A stretch of 64,000 nt of DNA from Pseudomonas poae. GTDB lineage: Bacteria > Pseudomonadota > Gammaproteobacteria > Pseudomonadales > Pseudomonadaceae. Made by a program: the position numbers and the translations under genes. The stretch lies in contig CP034537.1 of NCBI GenBank assembly GCA_004000515.1, positions 3,052,001-3,116,000 on the forward strand. The letters run 5' to 3'. The notes beneath the pieces were generated by a model. That model did not search any database, had not been told where the DNA came from, and was given only the letters and a program-made list of their open reading frames with translations. The stretch's first letter is position 1, and each line of letters starts with the position of its first letter. This document shows, in pieces, positions 34,890 through 45,217 of this stretch.

Positions 34890-35615
34890 GTGGAGCAAGA
34901 AGCCTGGCAGGTATTGATTGTCGAAGATGACCAGCGACTCGCTGAGTTGACCCGCGACTATCTGGAGAGCAACGGCCTGCGGGTATCGATAGAAGGCGAT
35001 GGGGCGCTGGCAGCCGCGCGTATCATCGCCGAGCAACCAGACCTGGTAATCCTCGACCTGATGCTGCCCGGCGAAGACGGCCTGAGCATCTGCCGCAAGG
35101 TACGCGAGCGCTATGACGGCGTGATCCTGATGCTCACCGCCCGCACCGACGACATGGACCAAGTGCTTGGCCTGGACATGGGCGCCGACGACTACGTATG
35201 CAAACCCGTGCGCCCGCGCCTGTTGCTGGCGCGCATCCAGGCCCTGTTGCGGCGCAGTGAACCGGCGGAACCGGCCACCGTGGAAAGCCAGCGCCGCCTG
35301 CAATTCGGCCCGCTGGTGGTGGACAACGCCCTGCGCGAGGCCTGGTTGCACGAGGGCGGCATCGAGCTGACCAGTGCCGAATTCGACCTCTTATGGCTGT
35401 TGGTGGCAAACGCCGGGCGCATCCTGTCCCGCGAAGAAATCTTCATCGCCCTGCGCGGCATCGGCTATGACGGCCAGGACCGCTCCATCGATGTGCGCAT
35501 CTCGCGCATTCGGCCCAAGATCGGCGACGACCCGATCCACCCTCGCCTGATCAAGACCATTCGCAGCAAAGGTTACTTGTTCGTCCCCGAAGCCGCCGCC
35601 GACATGCCACTGTGA
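34890..35615 (+). CDS. rstA: OmpR-type response regulator RstA-like
   Basis: 241 residues from GTG 34890 ('MEQEAWQVLIVEDDQRLAEL'), with AAGGTATG upstream; no earlier start has a site. Receiver domain 1-125 with acidic pocket 'VEDD', Asp near 55 in 'ILDLMLPGEDG', Thr in 'LMLTARTDD' and Lys in 'DYVCKPVRP'. Winged-helix output domain about 140-235 ('FDLLWLLVANAGRILSREEI', 'IDVRISRIRPKIGDD'). Overlaps rstB by 4 nt. Confidence 0.9.
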   Translation: MEQEAWQVLIVEDDQRLAELTRDYLESNGLRVSIEGDGALAAARIIAEQPDLVILDLMLPGEDGLSICRKVRERYDGVILMLTARTDDMDQVLGLDMGADDYVCKPVRPRLLLARIQALLRRSEPAEPATVESQRRLQFGPLVVDNALREAWLHEGGIELTSAEFDLLWLLVANAGRILSREEIFIALRGIGYDGQDRSIDVRISRIRPKIGDDPIHPRLIKTIRSKGYLFVPEAAADMPL

Positions 35616-37222
35616 ACTCGATCTTCCTGCGCATCTATGGCGGCATGTGCGCGGCGCTGATCCTGGTGGCGCTGCTCGGCGTGTTGGCCCTGCACCTGCT
35701 CAATGAGGTGCGCAGCGGCCAATACCGCGAGCGCCTGGCCCACGGCACGTTCGCCTTGATGGGCGATAACCTGCAGCCCATGAGTCCCATCGAACGCCAA
35801 CGTGCCTTGGCGGTGTGGGAGCGGTTGCTGGGGATTCCCCTGGAGCTGAGCAGCCTTACCGATGCTCAGCTAGACCTCAGCCAGCGCACCCGCTTGCAAC
35901 GCGGCCAGGTGCTGGTGGAGCAGACCGGGCCCCACGCGGCGCGGGTGCTGCGTTTGGTCAGCGAGCAAGAGCAACTCGTGCTGACGGGCGAAGTGCAGCA
36001 AATCAGTGAGCAGTTGGCACGGGCAACTATTTACCTGCTGGCCGATGAGTTGGTGCGTTTCCCGGTGGCGGAGCAGCCGCAACGCCTGGCGGACCTCAAG
36101 GAAGCCAAGGGGTTTGGCTTTGAGATGCACCTGATGACCCTGGATCAGGCTGATATGGATGACGACCAGCGTCGTCGCGTATCGGAGGGTGACACGGTGA
36201 TGGCCCTGGGCAAGGGCGGCGATTCGATCCGCGTGTTTGCCGGCATGGTCGGCACACCGTGGGTGCTGGAGATCGGTCCGCTGTTTCAAATGAACCCGTA
36301 CCCGGCGCAATGGCTGATCCTGATCGCCTTGATCGGCCTGACCCTGATCGGCTTGATCGTCTATCTATTGGTGCGCCAACTGGAGCGCCGGCTCAGAGGC
36401 TTGGAAGCCGCCGCCACGCGCATCGCCAAGGGCAACCTGGAAGTGCGCGTCCCCGCTCGTGGTGCCGACTCGGTGGGGCGCCTGGCTGCTGCGTTCAATG
36501 GCATGGCCGAGCACTTGCAGCAGTTGCTGGCCATCCAGCGCGAATTGGTCCGGGCCGTGTCCCACGAATTGCGCACCCCGGTGGCACGTTTGCGTTTTGG
36601 CCTGGAGATGATCGGCGACGCCGCCACTCCCGAGGCCCGGTGTAAATATATGGAAGGCATGGACAACGATATCCAGGACCTGGATGGCCTGGTGGACGAA
36701 ATGCTTACTTATGCGCGTCTGGAGCAAGGTGCGCCGGAGCTTAATTTCCAGCGGGTCGACCTCAATGCACTGCTCGATCAAGTGATCGATGAGTTATCGC
36801 CATTGCGCCCGCAGGTCTCGGTCACCCGAGGCATTTGCTTGTCTTCGGCGCATTGGGACGATGCCTGGGTCGACGCAGAACCGCGCTACCTGCACCGTGC
36901 CCTGCAAAACCTGGTGAGCAATGCGATGCGCCACGCCCAGGGCCAGGTGTTGATCAGTTACCAGGTGGGCCAGGTGCGTTGCCGCATCGACGTGGAGGAC
37001 GACGGCCCCGGCGTGCCGGAAAGCGCTTGGGAACGCATCTTCACGCCCTTCCTGCGTTTGGACGACAGCCGTACCCGCGCTTCGGGCGGGCATGGCCTGG
37101 GGTTGTCGATCGTGCGGCGGATAATCTATTGGCATGCTGGGCGGGCGTTGATCAGCAAGAGCAATAACTTGGGTGGGGCGTGCTTCAGCTTGAGTTGGCC
37201 TCGGGATCAGGAGAAACCCTGA
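35612..37222 (+). CDS. rstB: sensor histidine kinase RstB-like
   Basis: 536 residues from GTG 35612, overlapping the rstA stop. Membrane segments at about 8-30 and 228-252 ('WLILIALIGLTLIGLIVYLL') flank a periplasmic sensor of about 200 residues. HAMP about 253-305. Phospho-acceptor His about 317 in 'AVSHELRTPVARLRF'. ATPase domain with 'ALQNLVSNAMRHAQG' (N box), 'EDDGPGVPE' and 'ASGGHGLGLSIVRRI'. Partner of RstA; the signal is unknown. Confidence 0.92.
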   Translation: MNSIFLRIYGGMCAALILVALLGVLALHLLNEVRSGQYRERLAHGTFALMGDNLQPMSPIERQRALAVWERLLGIPLELSSLTDAQLDLSQRTRLQRGQVLVEQTGPHAARVLRLVSEQEQLVLTGEVQQISEQLARATIYLLADELVRFPVAEQPQRLADLKEAKGFGFEMHLMTLDQADMDDDQRRRVSEGDTVMALGKGGDSIRVFAGMVGTPWVLEIGPLFQMNPYPAQWLILIALIGLTLIGLIVYLLVRQLERRLRGLEAAATRIAKGNLEVRVPARGADSVGRLAAAFNGMAEHLQQLLAIQRELVRAVSHELRTPVARLRFGLEMIGDAATPEARCKYMEGMDNDIQDLDGLVDEMLTYARLEQGAPELNFQRVDLNALLDQVIDELSPLRPQVSVTRGICLSSAHWDDAWVDAEPRYLHRALQNLVSNAMRHAQGQVLISYQVGQVRCRIDVEDDGPGVPESAWERIFTPFLRLDDSRTRASGGHGLGLSIVRRIIYWHAGRALISKSNNLGGACFSLSWPRDQEKP

Positions 37223-37223
37223 T

Positions 37224-37306
37224 ACCGCTATCGCGAGCAAGCCCGCTCCCACATTTTGATGTGTGAATACAGTTAAATGTGGGGCTGGCTTGCCTGCGAT
37301 AGCGGT
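37224..37306. repeat. hybrid REPIN
   Basis: Left arm CTATCGCGAGCAAGCCCGCT..., right arm ...GGGGCTGGCTTGCCTGCGATAG. The arms come from two different REP subtypes and pair imperfectly. Between the convergent rstB and the PPTase gene. Confidence 0.75.
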
Positions 37307-37309
37307 CTA

Positions 37310-38026
37310 TCAGGCGCTGATGGCCACCAAGCTCAACAACTGCCCATCCGCCACCGCAAACTGCCCCACCAACTCCGTGCCATCACGCCACTCGCTGGAT
37401 AAGTCCGTGAGCAATCGCAATCGCACCACCCCTGACTCAGACCACTCCACCACCTCGGCATGCTCAAAGTAGAAGCGCTTCTGCACGAGGGGGTAGAGGG
37501 CCTTGAACAGGCTCTCCTTGGCCGAAAACGTCAGCGTCACCAGCAGCGCCATCTGCTCGCGCGGTATCAAGGCCATGCGCTGCATTTCATCGGCCGTGAG
37601 AATTTCACCCGCCAAGCGCTCGGCCCGCTCCAGGCTCAGCACATTCTCCAGGTCCATGCCCAGCCCGCGCCACTGCGCCTTGTGCCCGACAATCGCCGCC
37701 GCATGCCCGGTGCTGTGGGTGATGGAACCGCTGATATGCCCAGGCCACACCGGTGCACGGTCTTCGCCGATGGCGGGGATAAGGTCCAGATGATCGAGTT
37801 GTTGCAGCGCGGCGCGCGCACATAACCGACCGGCCAGGAACTCCGCCTGACGCTTGGCGACCGAACGCTGGATACTGGCCGGCGGCGGTACGGCGGTGCG
37901 CTGGAAATCGCCCTCTGTCAGCAAGGCAGGATCAAAGCGCGTGCTGAGAAACACCGTGCCCGGCAAAGCGGTAGGCAACGGCCAATGGGCGTCAAGTGGG
38001 GTGCAGCAGGCGGGTAGGGGAGTCAT
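37310..38026 (-). CDS. pcpS: 4'-phosphopantetheinyl transferase (PcpS/EntD type)
   Basis: Transfers phosphopantetheine from CoA to carrier proteins of fatty acid and nonribosomal peptide synthesis. 238 residues. Landmarks: 'FLAGRLCARAALQQL', 'ISGSITHSTGHAAAIVG', 'GLGMDLENVL' (Mg-binding Asp/Glu) and 'FSAKESLFKALYPLV' (W/FxxKESxxK). In P. aeruginosa a single enzyme of this kind serves all carriers. The symbol is by resemblance. ATG 38026 lacks a strong ribosome site. Confidence 0.87.
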   Translation of the reverse strand: MTPLPACCTPLDAHWPLPTALPGTVFLSTRFDPALLTEGDFQRTAVPPPASIQRSVAKRQAEFLAGRLCARAALQQLDHLDLIPAIGEDRAPVWPGHISGSITHSTGHAAAIVGHKAQWRGLGMDLENVLSLERAERLAGEILTADEMQRMALIPREQMALLVTLTFSAKESLFKALYPLVQKRFYFEHAEVVEWSESGVVRLRLLTDLSSEWRDGTELVGQFAVADGQLLSLVAISA

Positions 38027-38161
38027 GGGGGTAGTTTGCCCAGTTGCTGTGCCAGAGGCTAGCCCGCAACGGTTCAGCTGAGGTTCAGAGCCTGTTCAGG
38101 GGGGAGTTCAGGGGCGCTGCGTAGTCTGGCCTCAACAGCCAAACGCACCGAGGCAAGCACC

Positions 38162-38470
38162 ATGACTGCGATCAAAAAGCTGATGTTGGCGTTAACCATG
38201 CTCAGTGCCACCGCTGGGGTCCAGGCCTCCGATAGCGACTTTGCTGCATTCGGTAGCCAAAAAACCAAGAAATCCAGCACGTTGATCCAGCGTGTCAGCG
38301 TTGAAGATGCCGGCAGCCAGCCGACGCCATGGGGCCAGTCGCTGGGCCTCACCGCGCCACAGCCAGCCTATCGCGCCGGTTATGAACACCTGACTGGCCA
38401 GTACAATGGCATTAAACTGCGCCCGCAAGACCTGCAGGGCCGCTATGATATCCCTCTGTCGGACAGTTGA
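38162..38470 (+). CDS. small exported protein upstream of phoP
   Basis: 102 residues with a Sec signal ('MTAIKKLMLALTMLSATAGV', cut after VQA near 22). The mature part is short and polar ('SLGLTAPQPAYRAGYEHLTG', ends 'DLQGRYDIPLSDS'). 18 nt before phoP, so probably co-transcribed. No known domain. A role in Mg2+/PhoQ signalling would be a guess. Confidence 0.72.
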   Translation: MTAIKKLMLALTMLSATAGVQASDSDFAAFGSQKTKKSSTLIQRVSVEDAGSQPTPWGQSLGLTAPQPAYRAGYEHLTGQYNGIKLRPQDLQGRYDIPLSDS

Positions 38471-38488
38471 TTTGCTTTGGAGAGCCTT

Positions 38489-39166
38489 ATGAAATTGCTG
38501 GTGGTGGAAGATGAAGCGCTGCTGCGTCATCACCTGTTGACCCGCCTGACCGACAGTGGGCATGTGGTCGAGGCCGTGGCCAATGCCGAGGAAGCCTTGT
38601 ACCAGACCGGCCAATTCAACCACGACCTGGCGATCATCGACCTGGGCCTGCCCGGCATGGGCGGCCTGGACCTGATCCGCCAACTGCGTACCCAGGCCAA
38701 GACGTTCCCGATCCTGATCCTCACCGCACGCGGCAACTGGCAGGACAAGGTCGAAGGCCTGGCTGCCGGCGCCGACGACTACGTGGTCAAGCCCTTCCAG
38801 TTCGAAGAGCTCGAAGCGCGGATGAACGCCTTGCTGCGCCGCTCCAGCGGGTTTACCCAATCGACCATCGTTGCCGGGCCCTTGCTGCTGGACCTCAATC
38901 GCAAGCAGGCGTCCCTCGACGAACAGCCTTTGGCGCTGACTGCCTACGAATACCGCATCCTCGAATACTTGATGCGCCATCACCAACAAGTGGTCGCCAA
39001 GGACCGTTTGATGGAACAACTCTACCCCGATGACGACGAGCGCGATCCGAACGTCATCGAAGTGTTGGTTGGCCGCTTGCGTCGCAAGCTGGAAGGCCCG
39101 GCCGGGTTCAAGCCGATCGATACCGTGCGTGGCCTGGGCTACCTGTTCAATGAGCGCTGCCGTTGA
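38489..39166 (+). CDS. phoP: response regulator PhoP
   Basis: 225 residues, 'MKLLVVEDEALLRHHLLTRL'. Receiver with Asp 51 in 'IIDLGLPGMGG', Thr in 'LILTARGNW' and Lys in 'DYVVKPFQFEEL'. Winged-helix C-domain about 130-222 ('LTAYEYRILEYLMRHHQQVV', 'VEVLVGRLRRKL'-like). It answers low Mg2+ with PhoQ in pseudomonads. ATG 38489 has GGAGAGCC. Its stop overlaps the TTG start of phoQ. Confidence 0.93.
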   Translation: MKLLVVEDEALLRHHLLTRLTDSGHVVEAVANAEEALYQTGQFNHDLAIIDLGLPGMGGLDLIRQLRTQAKTFPILILTARGNWQDKVEGLAAGADDYVVKPFQFEELEARMNALLRRSSGFTQSTIVAGPLLLDLNRKQASLDEQPLALTAYEYRILEYLMRHHQQVVAKDRLMEQLYPDDDERDPNVIEVLVGRLRRKLEGPAGFKPIDTVRGLGYLFNERCR

Positions 39167-40507
39167 TTCGCTCGCTACGCGTGCGCCTGATGCTGGCGGC
39201 CGCCACCCTGGCCGTACTGTTTATGCTGGGTTTGTTGCCGGCCATGCAGGGTGCGTTCAGCCTGGCGTTGCAGGATTCCATCGAGCAGCGCCTGGCATCG
39301 GACGTCACCACGTTGATCTCGCTGCGCGGGTGGAAAACAACCGCCTGTTGATGCCGGCGCAGTTGCCGGACGAACGCTTCAACCTCACCGATAGCCGGCT
39401 GCTCGGCTATATCTACGACCGCGAGGGCCACCTGGTATGGCGCTCGCGGGCGACCAAAGAAGAAAACATCAACTACAAGCCGCGCTACGACGGGCGCGGT
39501 AATGAATTTGCGCGGATCCGTGAAGCCAACGGCCAGGAGTTCTTCGTTTATGACGTCGAGGTCAAGCTGCTTGGCGGCAAGAGTGCGGCGTTCAGTATCG
39601 TTGCCCTGCAACCGGTGCGTGAATACCAACTGACCCTGGAAGGCCTGCGGGAAAACCTCTACCTGGGTTTCGGCGCGGCCTTGCTGGTGCTGCTGACCTT
39701 GCTGTGGCTGGGCCTGACGTGGGGCCTGCAAGCCTTGCGGCGCCTGAGCCAGGAGCTTGACCAGATCGAAGGCGGCACCCGTGAAAGCCTCTCTGAAGAA
39801 CACCCCCGCGAACTGCTGCGCCTCACCGGTTCCCTTAACCGCCTGTTGGCCAGTGAGCGCGAGCAACGGGCGCGCTACCGCGATTCCCTCGACGACTTGG
39901 CCCACAGCCTGAAAACCCCGCTCGCCGTGTTGCAGGGCGTCAGCGAGGACATGGCCCAGCGTCCCGAAGACCGCGACCAGGCCTGGGTGCTGCAATCGCA
40001 GATCGAGCGCATGAGCCAGCAGATCAGCTACCAGTTGCAGCGCGCCAGCCTGCGCAAAAGTGGCTTGGTGCGCCATCAGGTGCGCCTGGAACCGGTGCTG
40101 CAAAGCCTGTGCGATACGCTGGACAAGGTTTATCGCGATAAGCGCGTCACCGTGTCCTTTGACTTGCCGCCAGAGTGTGATGTGCCGATCGAGAAGGGCG
40201 CCTTGCTGGAATTACTCGGCAACCTGCTGGAAAACGCCTACCGCCTGTGCCTGAGCGAGGTGCGTATCCGCCTGGTCGAAAGCCTGGAAGGGACTGAGTT
40301 GTGTATCGAGGATGACGGCCCCGGTGTGCCGCCGGATCAGCGTGCGCGGATACTGCAACGGGGTGAGCGGTTGGACCGCCAGCATCCGGGGCAGGGGATC
40401 GGGCTGGCGGTGGTCAAGGACATTATTGAAAGCTACGGCGCGCGACTGACTTTGGGGGATTCGCCGTTGGTGGTGCTGCCTTCAAGATTCACTTTCCGGC
40501 TGTTTGA
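39163..40507 (+). CDS. phoQ: sensor kinase PhoQ (two 1-nt losses)
   Basis: Membrane sensor of Mg2+ and cationic peptides. TTG 39163, 'MIRSLRVRLMLAAATLAVLF' is the first membrane segment. Frame breaks at 39320 (TCGCTG for TCGGCTG; restored 'LISAARVENNRLLMPAQ') and at 40469 (TTGGTGG for TTGGGTGG; restored 'PLGGAAFKIHFPAV' and stop at 40507). Restored length is 448. Second membrane segment 'YLGFGAALLVLLTLLWLGL'; His about 247 in 'DDLAHSLKTPLAVLQG'; ATPase motifs 'LLGNLLENAYRL', 'EDDGPGVPP'. Unrepaired, the tail would run into the REPIN. Confidence 0.9.
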
Positions 40508-40530
40508 TCTTCATTGGTCATGCTGGCCCT

Positions 40531-40625
40531 ATCGCAGGCAAGCCAGCTCCCACATTTGATTGGGTTCACACACTCTCTCTGGGCTGTGAACCCAATCAAA
40601 AGGTAGGAGCTGGCTTGCCTGCGAT
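40531..40625. repeat. REPIN with an inner hairpin
   Basis: Outer arms ATCGCAGGCAAGCCAGCTCC and the near-complement GGAGCTGGCTTGCCTGCGAT. Inside lies a second perfect 16-bp stem, TTTGATTGGGTTCACA / TGTGAACCCAATCAAA (40555-40600), which may act as the terminator between convergent phoQ and the AraC gene. Confidence 0.8.
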
Positions 40626-40649
40626 GAGGCCCTCCCAGGCAACGCACCC

Positions 40650-41648
40650 CTAACTCTCCTGGGCCCGATACGCCCCCGGCGTCACCCCCGTCCATTTCTT
40701 GAACGCCCGATGAAACGCCGACGGTTCGGAAAACCCCAACTGCTCGGCAATCTCCTGCAACGACAAATCCGCCCGCCCCAAATGATAGATGGCGATGTCC
40801 CGCCGCAGCTCATCCTTGAGTGCCTGAAAACTGGTGCCTTCCTCGCGTAAATGCCGGCGCAGGGTCTGTGGGCTGATGTGCAGGTGCTGGGCGACGGCGT
40901 CCAGGTCGGGCCAGGGCGTGCGGTCACGGCTTAGCAGGCGGCGCAGTTGGCTGCTCAGGCTGTCACCTTCATCCGGCCGGGACAGCAGGTCGGCGGGAGA
41001 GCGTTCAAGGAAGTGCTTGAGCGTGCGTTCGTCCTGCAACAGCGGCAGGCCCAGGTAGCGTGCGGGAAATACCAGGCTGCTGTTCGGCGCACCGAACATT
41101 TGGGTACAGGGAAACAGCAGGTCATATTCACCGGCGTGCGCTGGCATCGGGTAGCTGAAGGTGGCCTGATGCAGGCGGATACGCTGGCCGATCAACCAAC
41201 TGCCGAGGCGGTGCCAGATCACCAACAGGCATTCACTGAGGAAGTGATCCGGGTCCCACAGTTGGGAGTCGTCCAGGCTCAAGCGAGCCATTTCGCCTTC
41301 TCTTGTCAGCTGCCAGCGCGGGCCTTGTGGGAATAGGCTATAAAATAATAAGCCGCGCTCCAGAGCCTTCTCCAAGGTGCGGCAGTGGATCAGCGCGTGG
41401 CACATCATGGCGAAGGTGCCGCGTTTGCTCGGGCCTTCGGCAAACCCCAGGTATTCGTCGTCCAGCGCCAGCCAAAGCATCTGCAACAGCCGGGTAAATT
41501 GCTCGGGCGCGATGCGCGCACGCGGTTCTGTCAGTAGCTCTGGGGGGATACCCACCTGTTGCAGCAGACCTGAATAGTCGTAACCCGCCCGGCGCGCACC
41601 GCCGAGGGCAGCCCGGGCGTAGTGACTGGCGATGGTGCGTTCACGCAT
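40650..41648 (-). CDS. AraC-family transcriptional regulator
   Basis: 332 residues from ATG 41648 ('MRERTIASHYARAALGGARR'), with GAAGAGG upstream. The N-terminal region has the pattern of the arabinose-binding-like domain found in OruR/ArgR-type activators ('FLSECLLVIWHRLGSWLIGQ'). The last 100 residues hold two helix-turn-helices ('LDAVAQHLHISPQTLRRHLR' and 'SLQEIAEQLGFSEPSAFHRA', then 'FKKWTGVTPGAYR'). Divergent from dctA, so it may control it, but the sigma-54 promoter argues for another activator. Confidence 0.88.
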   Translation of the reverse strand: MRERTIASHYARAALGGARRAGYDYSGLLQQVGIPPELLTEPRARIAPEQFTRLLQMLWLALDDEYLGFAEGPSKRGTFAMMCHALIHCRTLEKALERGLLFYSLFPQGPRWQLTREGEMARLSLDDSQLWDPDHFLSECLLVIWHRLGSWLIGQRIRLHQATFSYPMPAHAGEYDLLFPCTQMFGAPNSSLVFPARYLGLPLLQDERTLKHFLERSPADLLSRPDEGDSLSSQLRRLLSRDRTPWPDLDAVAQHLHISPQTLRRHLREEGTSFQALKDELRRDIAIYHLGRADLSLQEIAEQLGFSEPSAFHRAFKKWTGVTPGAYRAQES

Positions 41649-41704
41649 GCGAAGGCCTCTTCCATGGAAAGGCCGATGGTAGTCATCACCGCAGAGAGCG
41701 ACAA

Positions 41705-41759
41705 GGCGGATATCCGCCAAATTGTAGGACGGGATTGGAAGGGTGGGCGGAAATCCGCC
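41705..41759 (+). promoter_or_regulatory. two upstream activator palindromes for dctA
   Basis: GGCGGATATCCGCC (41705-41718, perfect) and GGCGGAAATCCGCC (41746-41759), 41 nt apart, about four helical turns. They lie about 80-135 nt upstream of the -24 element, the usual place for an enhancer-binding protein, most likely DctD. Confidence 0.66.
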
Positions 41760-41837
41760 ACCCTATTTGGCGTTTCGCGGGGCGGCCGGAAAGCCTTGGG
41801 CCTGATGCCTAAAGGCTTTCAGGGTTTTTCAGCAAAG

Positions 41838-41853
41838 TGGCACGGCGTTTGCG
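41838..41853 (+). promoter_or_regulatory. sigma-54 promoter of dctA
   Basis: TGGCAC, 5 nt, TTGCG. Fits the RpoN -24/-12 consensus; 135 nt before the dctA ATG. dctA is a classic RpoN/DctBD target. Confidence 0.75.
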
Positions 41854-41988
41854 ATACAGATTACAGCGCAGGCTTGGATCCTAGAGGCTTCGCAAACAAC
41901 AAATCCCTCCAGTGCAGGAGGGTTCGCAATTCAAGTGTCGTGGGCAATGGCGGATCTTTGCCACACGGGACGATTGAGGAATTTTGCA

Positions 41989-43319
<1,331 letters not shown>

Positions 43320-43356
43320 TACGCTGCTGGCGTGAACTGACGCCCAGCGACTCCAC

Positions 43357-43383
43357 AAACGCCCCGACTTGTTCGGGGCGTTT
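43357..43383 (+). terminator. terminator after dctA
   Basis: AAACGCCCCGA / TCGGGGCGTTT with loop CTTGT. Lies 38 nt after the stop. Confidence 0.82.
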
Positions 43384-43465
43384 GCGTTTCTGGCGGCTGA
43401 CGTTGAATTCTTTTACTTTAAAGCCAGTCGAACTTTCATTCGTTGCAACGCTTGCGAGAGGTGGT

Positions 43466-44452
43466 ATGGACAGTGTGGATCTGAACGTCCTGCGCAGCGT
43501 GTTGGAGTGGCGCCGCGCCGGGCAGCAAGTGGTGTTGTACAGCGTGGTCCAGACCTGGGGCAGCGCACCGCGCCCGCCGGGGGCGATGCTGGCCCTGCGT
43601 GGCGATGGGGTGGTGATCGGTTCGGTGTCCGGCGGTTGCATTGAGGATGACTTGATCGCCCGCCTGCAGGACGGACGATTGCCCGAAGATGGGCCGCCGG
43701 TGCAGTTGGTGACCTATGGCGTTACCCGTGACGAGGCTGCGCGGTTTGGCCTGCCGTGTGGCGGCACCCTGCGACTGACCGAAGAGCGCGTTGTCGAGTG
43801 GGAATGGGTGTCCGAGTTGTTGGCACGCTGTGAGGCCCATGAGATTGTCGCTCGAGAGTTGGACCTGGCCAGCGGTAACGTCACCCTCAGCAGCGCGAGC
43901 AAGACCGACGTGGTGAGTTTTGACGGAGCGCGTCTGCGAGCGATCTACGGCCCACGCTGGCGCCTGCTGTTGATCGGTGCGGGGCAGCTGTCGCGCTACG
44001 TGGCAGAAATGGCGCGCCTGCTGGATTTCGAGGTGTTGATCTGCGACCCGCGTGAAGAGTTTGTCTACGGCTGGGAAGAACAGCACGGCCGTTTTGTGCC
44101 GGGTATGCCCGATGAGGCGGTGCTGAACATCCAGACCGACGAACGCACGGCCATCGTCTGCCTGACCCATGATCCAAGGCTGGATGACATGGCGTTGCTC
44201 ACGGCGTTGAATTCTTCAGCGTTCTACATCGGTGCCCTGGGTTCGCGGGTCAACACCCAGAAACGTCGGGAAACCCTCACGGCGCTGGGGTTGTCCGCCG
44301 AGGCGATTGCGCGTCTGCATGGGCCGATTGGCCTGCATATCGGCAGTCATACGCCGGCGGAAATCGCGTTGTCGCTGATGGCGGAAATTGTCGCGATCAA
44401 GAACGGCGTGGCACCGATGCAGAAAAAGCCGTTGCCGGTAGTAGCGCAGTGA
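43466..44452 (+). CDS. xdhC: XdhC/CoxI family molybdoenzyme maturation protein
   Basis: 328 residues from ATG 43466 ('MDSVDLNVLRSVLEWRRAGQ', GAGAGGTGG upstream). XdhC N-domain: 'VQTWGSAPRPPGAMLALRGD' and 'GSVSGGCIEDDLI' with a conserved Cys. C-terminal Rossmann domain: 'LLLIGAGQLSRYVAEMARLL' and 'FYIGALGSRVNTQKRR'. Such proteins sulfurate and insert the molybdenum cofactor of xanthine dehydrogenase or similar enzymes. Overlaps the mocA-like gene by 4 nt; no molybdoenzyme gene is next to it. Confidence 0.87.
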   Translation: MDSVDLNVLRSVLEWRRAGQQVVLYSVVQTWGSAPRPPGAMLALRGDGVVIGSVSGGCIEDDLIARLQDGRLPEDGPPVQLVTYGVTRDEAARFGLPCGGTLRLTEERVVEWEWVSELLARCEAHEIVARELDLASGNVTLSSASKTDVVSFDGARLRAIYGPRWRLLLIGAGQLSRYVAEMARLLDFEVLICDPREEFVYGWEEQHGRFVPGMPDEAVLNIQTDERTAIVCLTHDPRLDDMALLTALNSSAFYIGALGSRVNTQKRRETLTALGLSAEAIARLHGPIGLHIGSHTPAEIALSLMAEIVAIKNGVAPMQKKPLPVVAQ

Positions 44453-45039
44453 CTGTCACGGCGATTGTGCTGGCGGCGGGGCAGGGCAATCGTTTCCGCG
44501 CAGAGGCGGGGGCGGACCAGGACAAGCTGCTGGCTGATTGTGTCGGCCTGGATGGCGTGACGAGGCCGGTGATCGAGCAGGTATTGAGGCATTTGCCTGC
44601 AGGCGTTGTCAGGCGCTGGTTGGTGACCTCGCCGGAGCGCTCTGGCGTGATTCGATTGGCTCGAGCGTATGACTGCGAGGTCTTGCTGCTGGACTCGGCC
44701 GGAATGGGCGACAGCATCGCGGCGGCGGTTGCGGCCAGTGGTCCGGCGGATGGCTGGCTGGTGGTGCTGGGGGATATGCCGTTTGTTCGGCCGTCGAGCA
44801 TTGAGCGGGTGATTGAGGAGCTGGAGGAAGGCGGGATCAGCGTGCCGATGTATGGCGGTCAATACGGTCATCCGGTGGGATTTGGCCGGGCGCTGGGGCC
44901 TGGGTTGATCGCGCTGAGCGGTGATCGTGGGGCCAAGTCGTTGTTTGCTGGGGTGGCGGTGAATGCAGTGCAGGTCGAAGATCCTGGTGTGCTCTGGGAC
45001 GTCGACCTGCCGCAATCCTTAAGCTTCAAGCCGATCTAA
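44449..45039 (+). CDS. mocA: nucleotidyltransferase, MobA/MocA type
   Basis: 196 residues from GTG 44449. 'VTAIVLAAGQGNRFRAEAGA' is the NTP-binding loop, and 'WLVVLGDMPFVRPSSIERVI' the metal-binding GDMP(F) motif. MocA adds CMP to molybdopterin for xanthine-dehydrogenase-type enzymes, which fits its partner xdhC. The closest named relative by function is an inference. Confidence 0.82.
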   Translation: MTVTAIVLAAGQGNRFRAEAGADQDKLLADCVGLDGVTRPVIEQVLRHLPAGVVRRWLVTSPERSGVIRLARAYDCEVLLLDSAGMGDSIAAAVAASGPADGWLVVLGDMPFVRPSSIERVIEELEEGGISVPMYGGQYGHPVGFGRALGPGLIALSGDRGAKSLFAGVAVNAVQVEDPGVLWDVDLPQSLSFKPI

Positions 45040-45131
45040 ATGTGGGAGCTGGCTTGCCTGCGATAGCGGTATGTCAGCTAAGAACCTGTCACTGATACAC
45101 CGTCATCGCAGGCAAGCCAGCTCCCACATTT
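45038..45131. repeat. REPIN, GTGGGAGCTGGCTTGCCTGCGAT type
   Basis: A 27-bp perfect inverted repeat (45038-45064 and 45105-45131) with a 40-nt spacer. It starts within the mocA stop codon. Convergent site between mocA and rne. Confidence 0.88.
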
Positions 45132-45168
45132 GAATGTATTTCAGATATTGGAATCAGTATCTGCCCCA

Positions 45169-45204
45169 TAAAAGCCCCGCCTGATCACTCAGGCGGGGCT
45201 TTTA
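45169..45204. terminator. bidirectional terminator between mocA and rne
   Basis: TAAAAGCCCCGCCTGA / TCAGGCGGGGCTTTTA around TCAC; perfect 16-bp arms and U-tracts on both strands. Confidence 0.9.
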
Positions 45205-45217
45205 GTTACTGCTGGAA

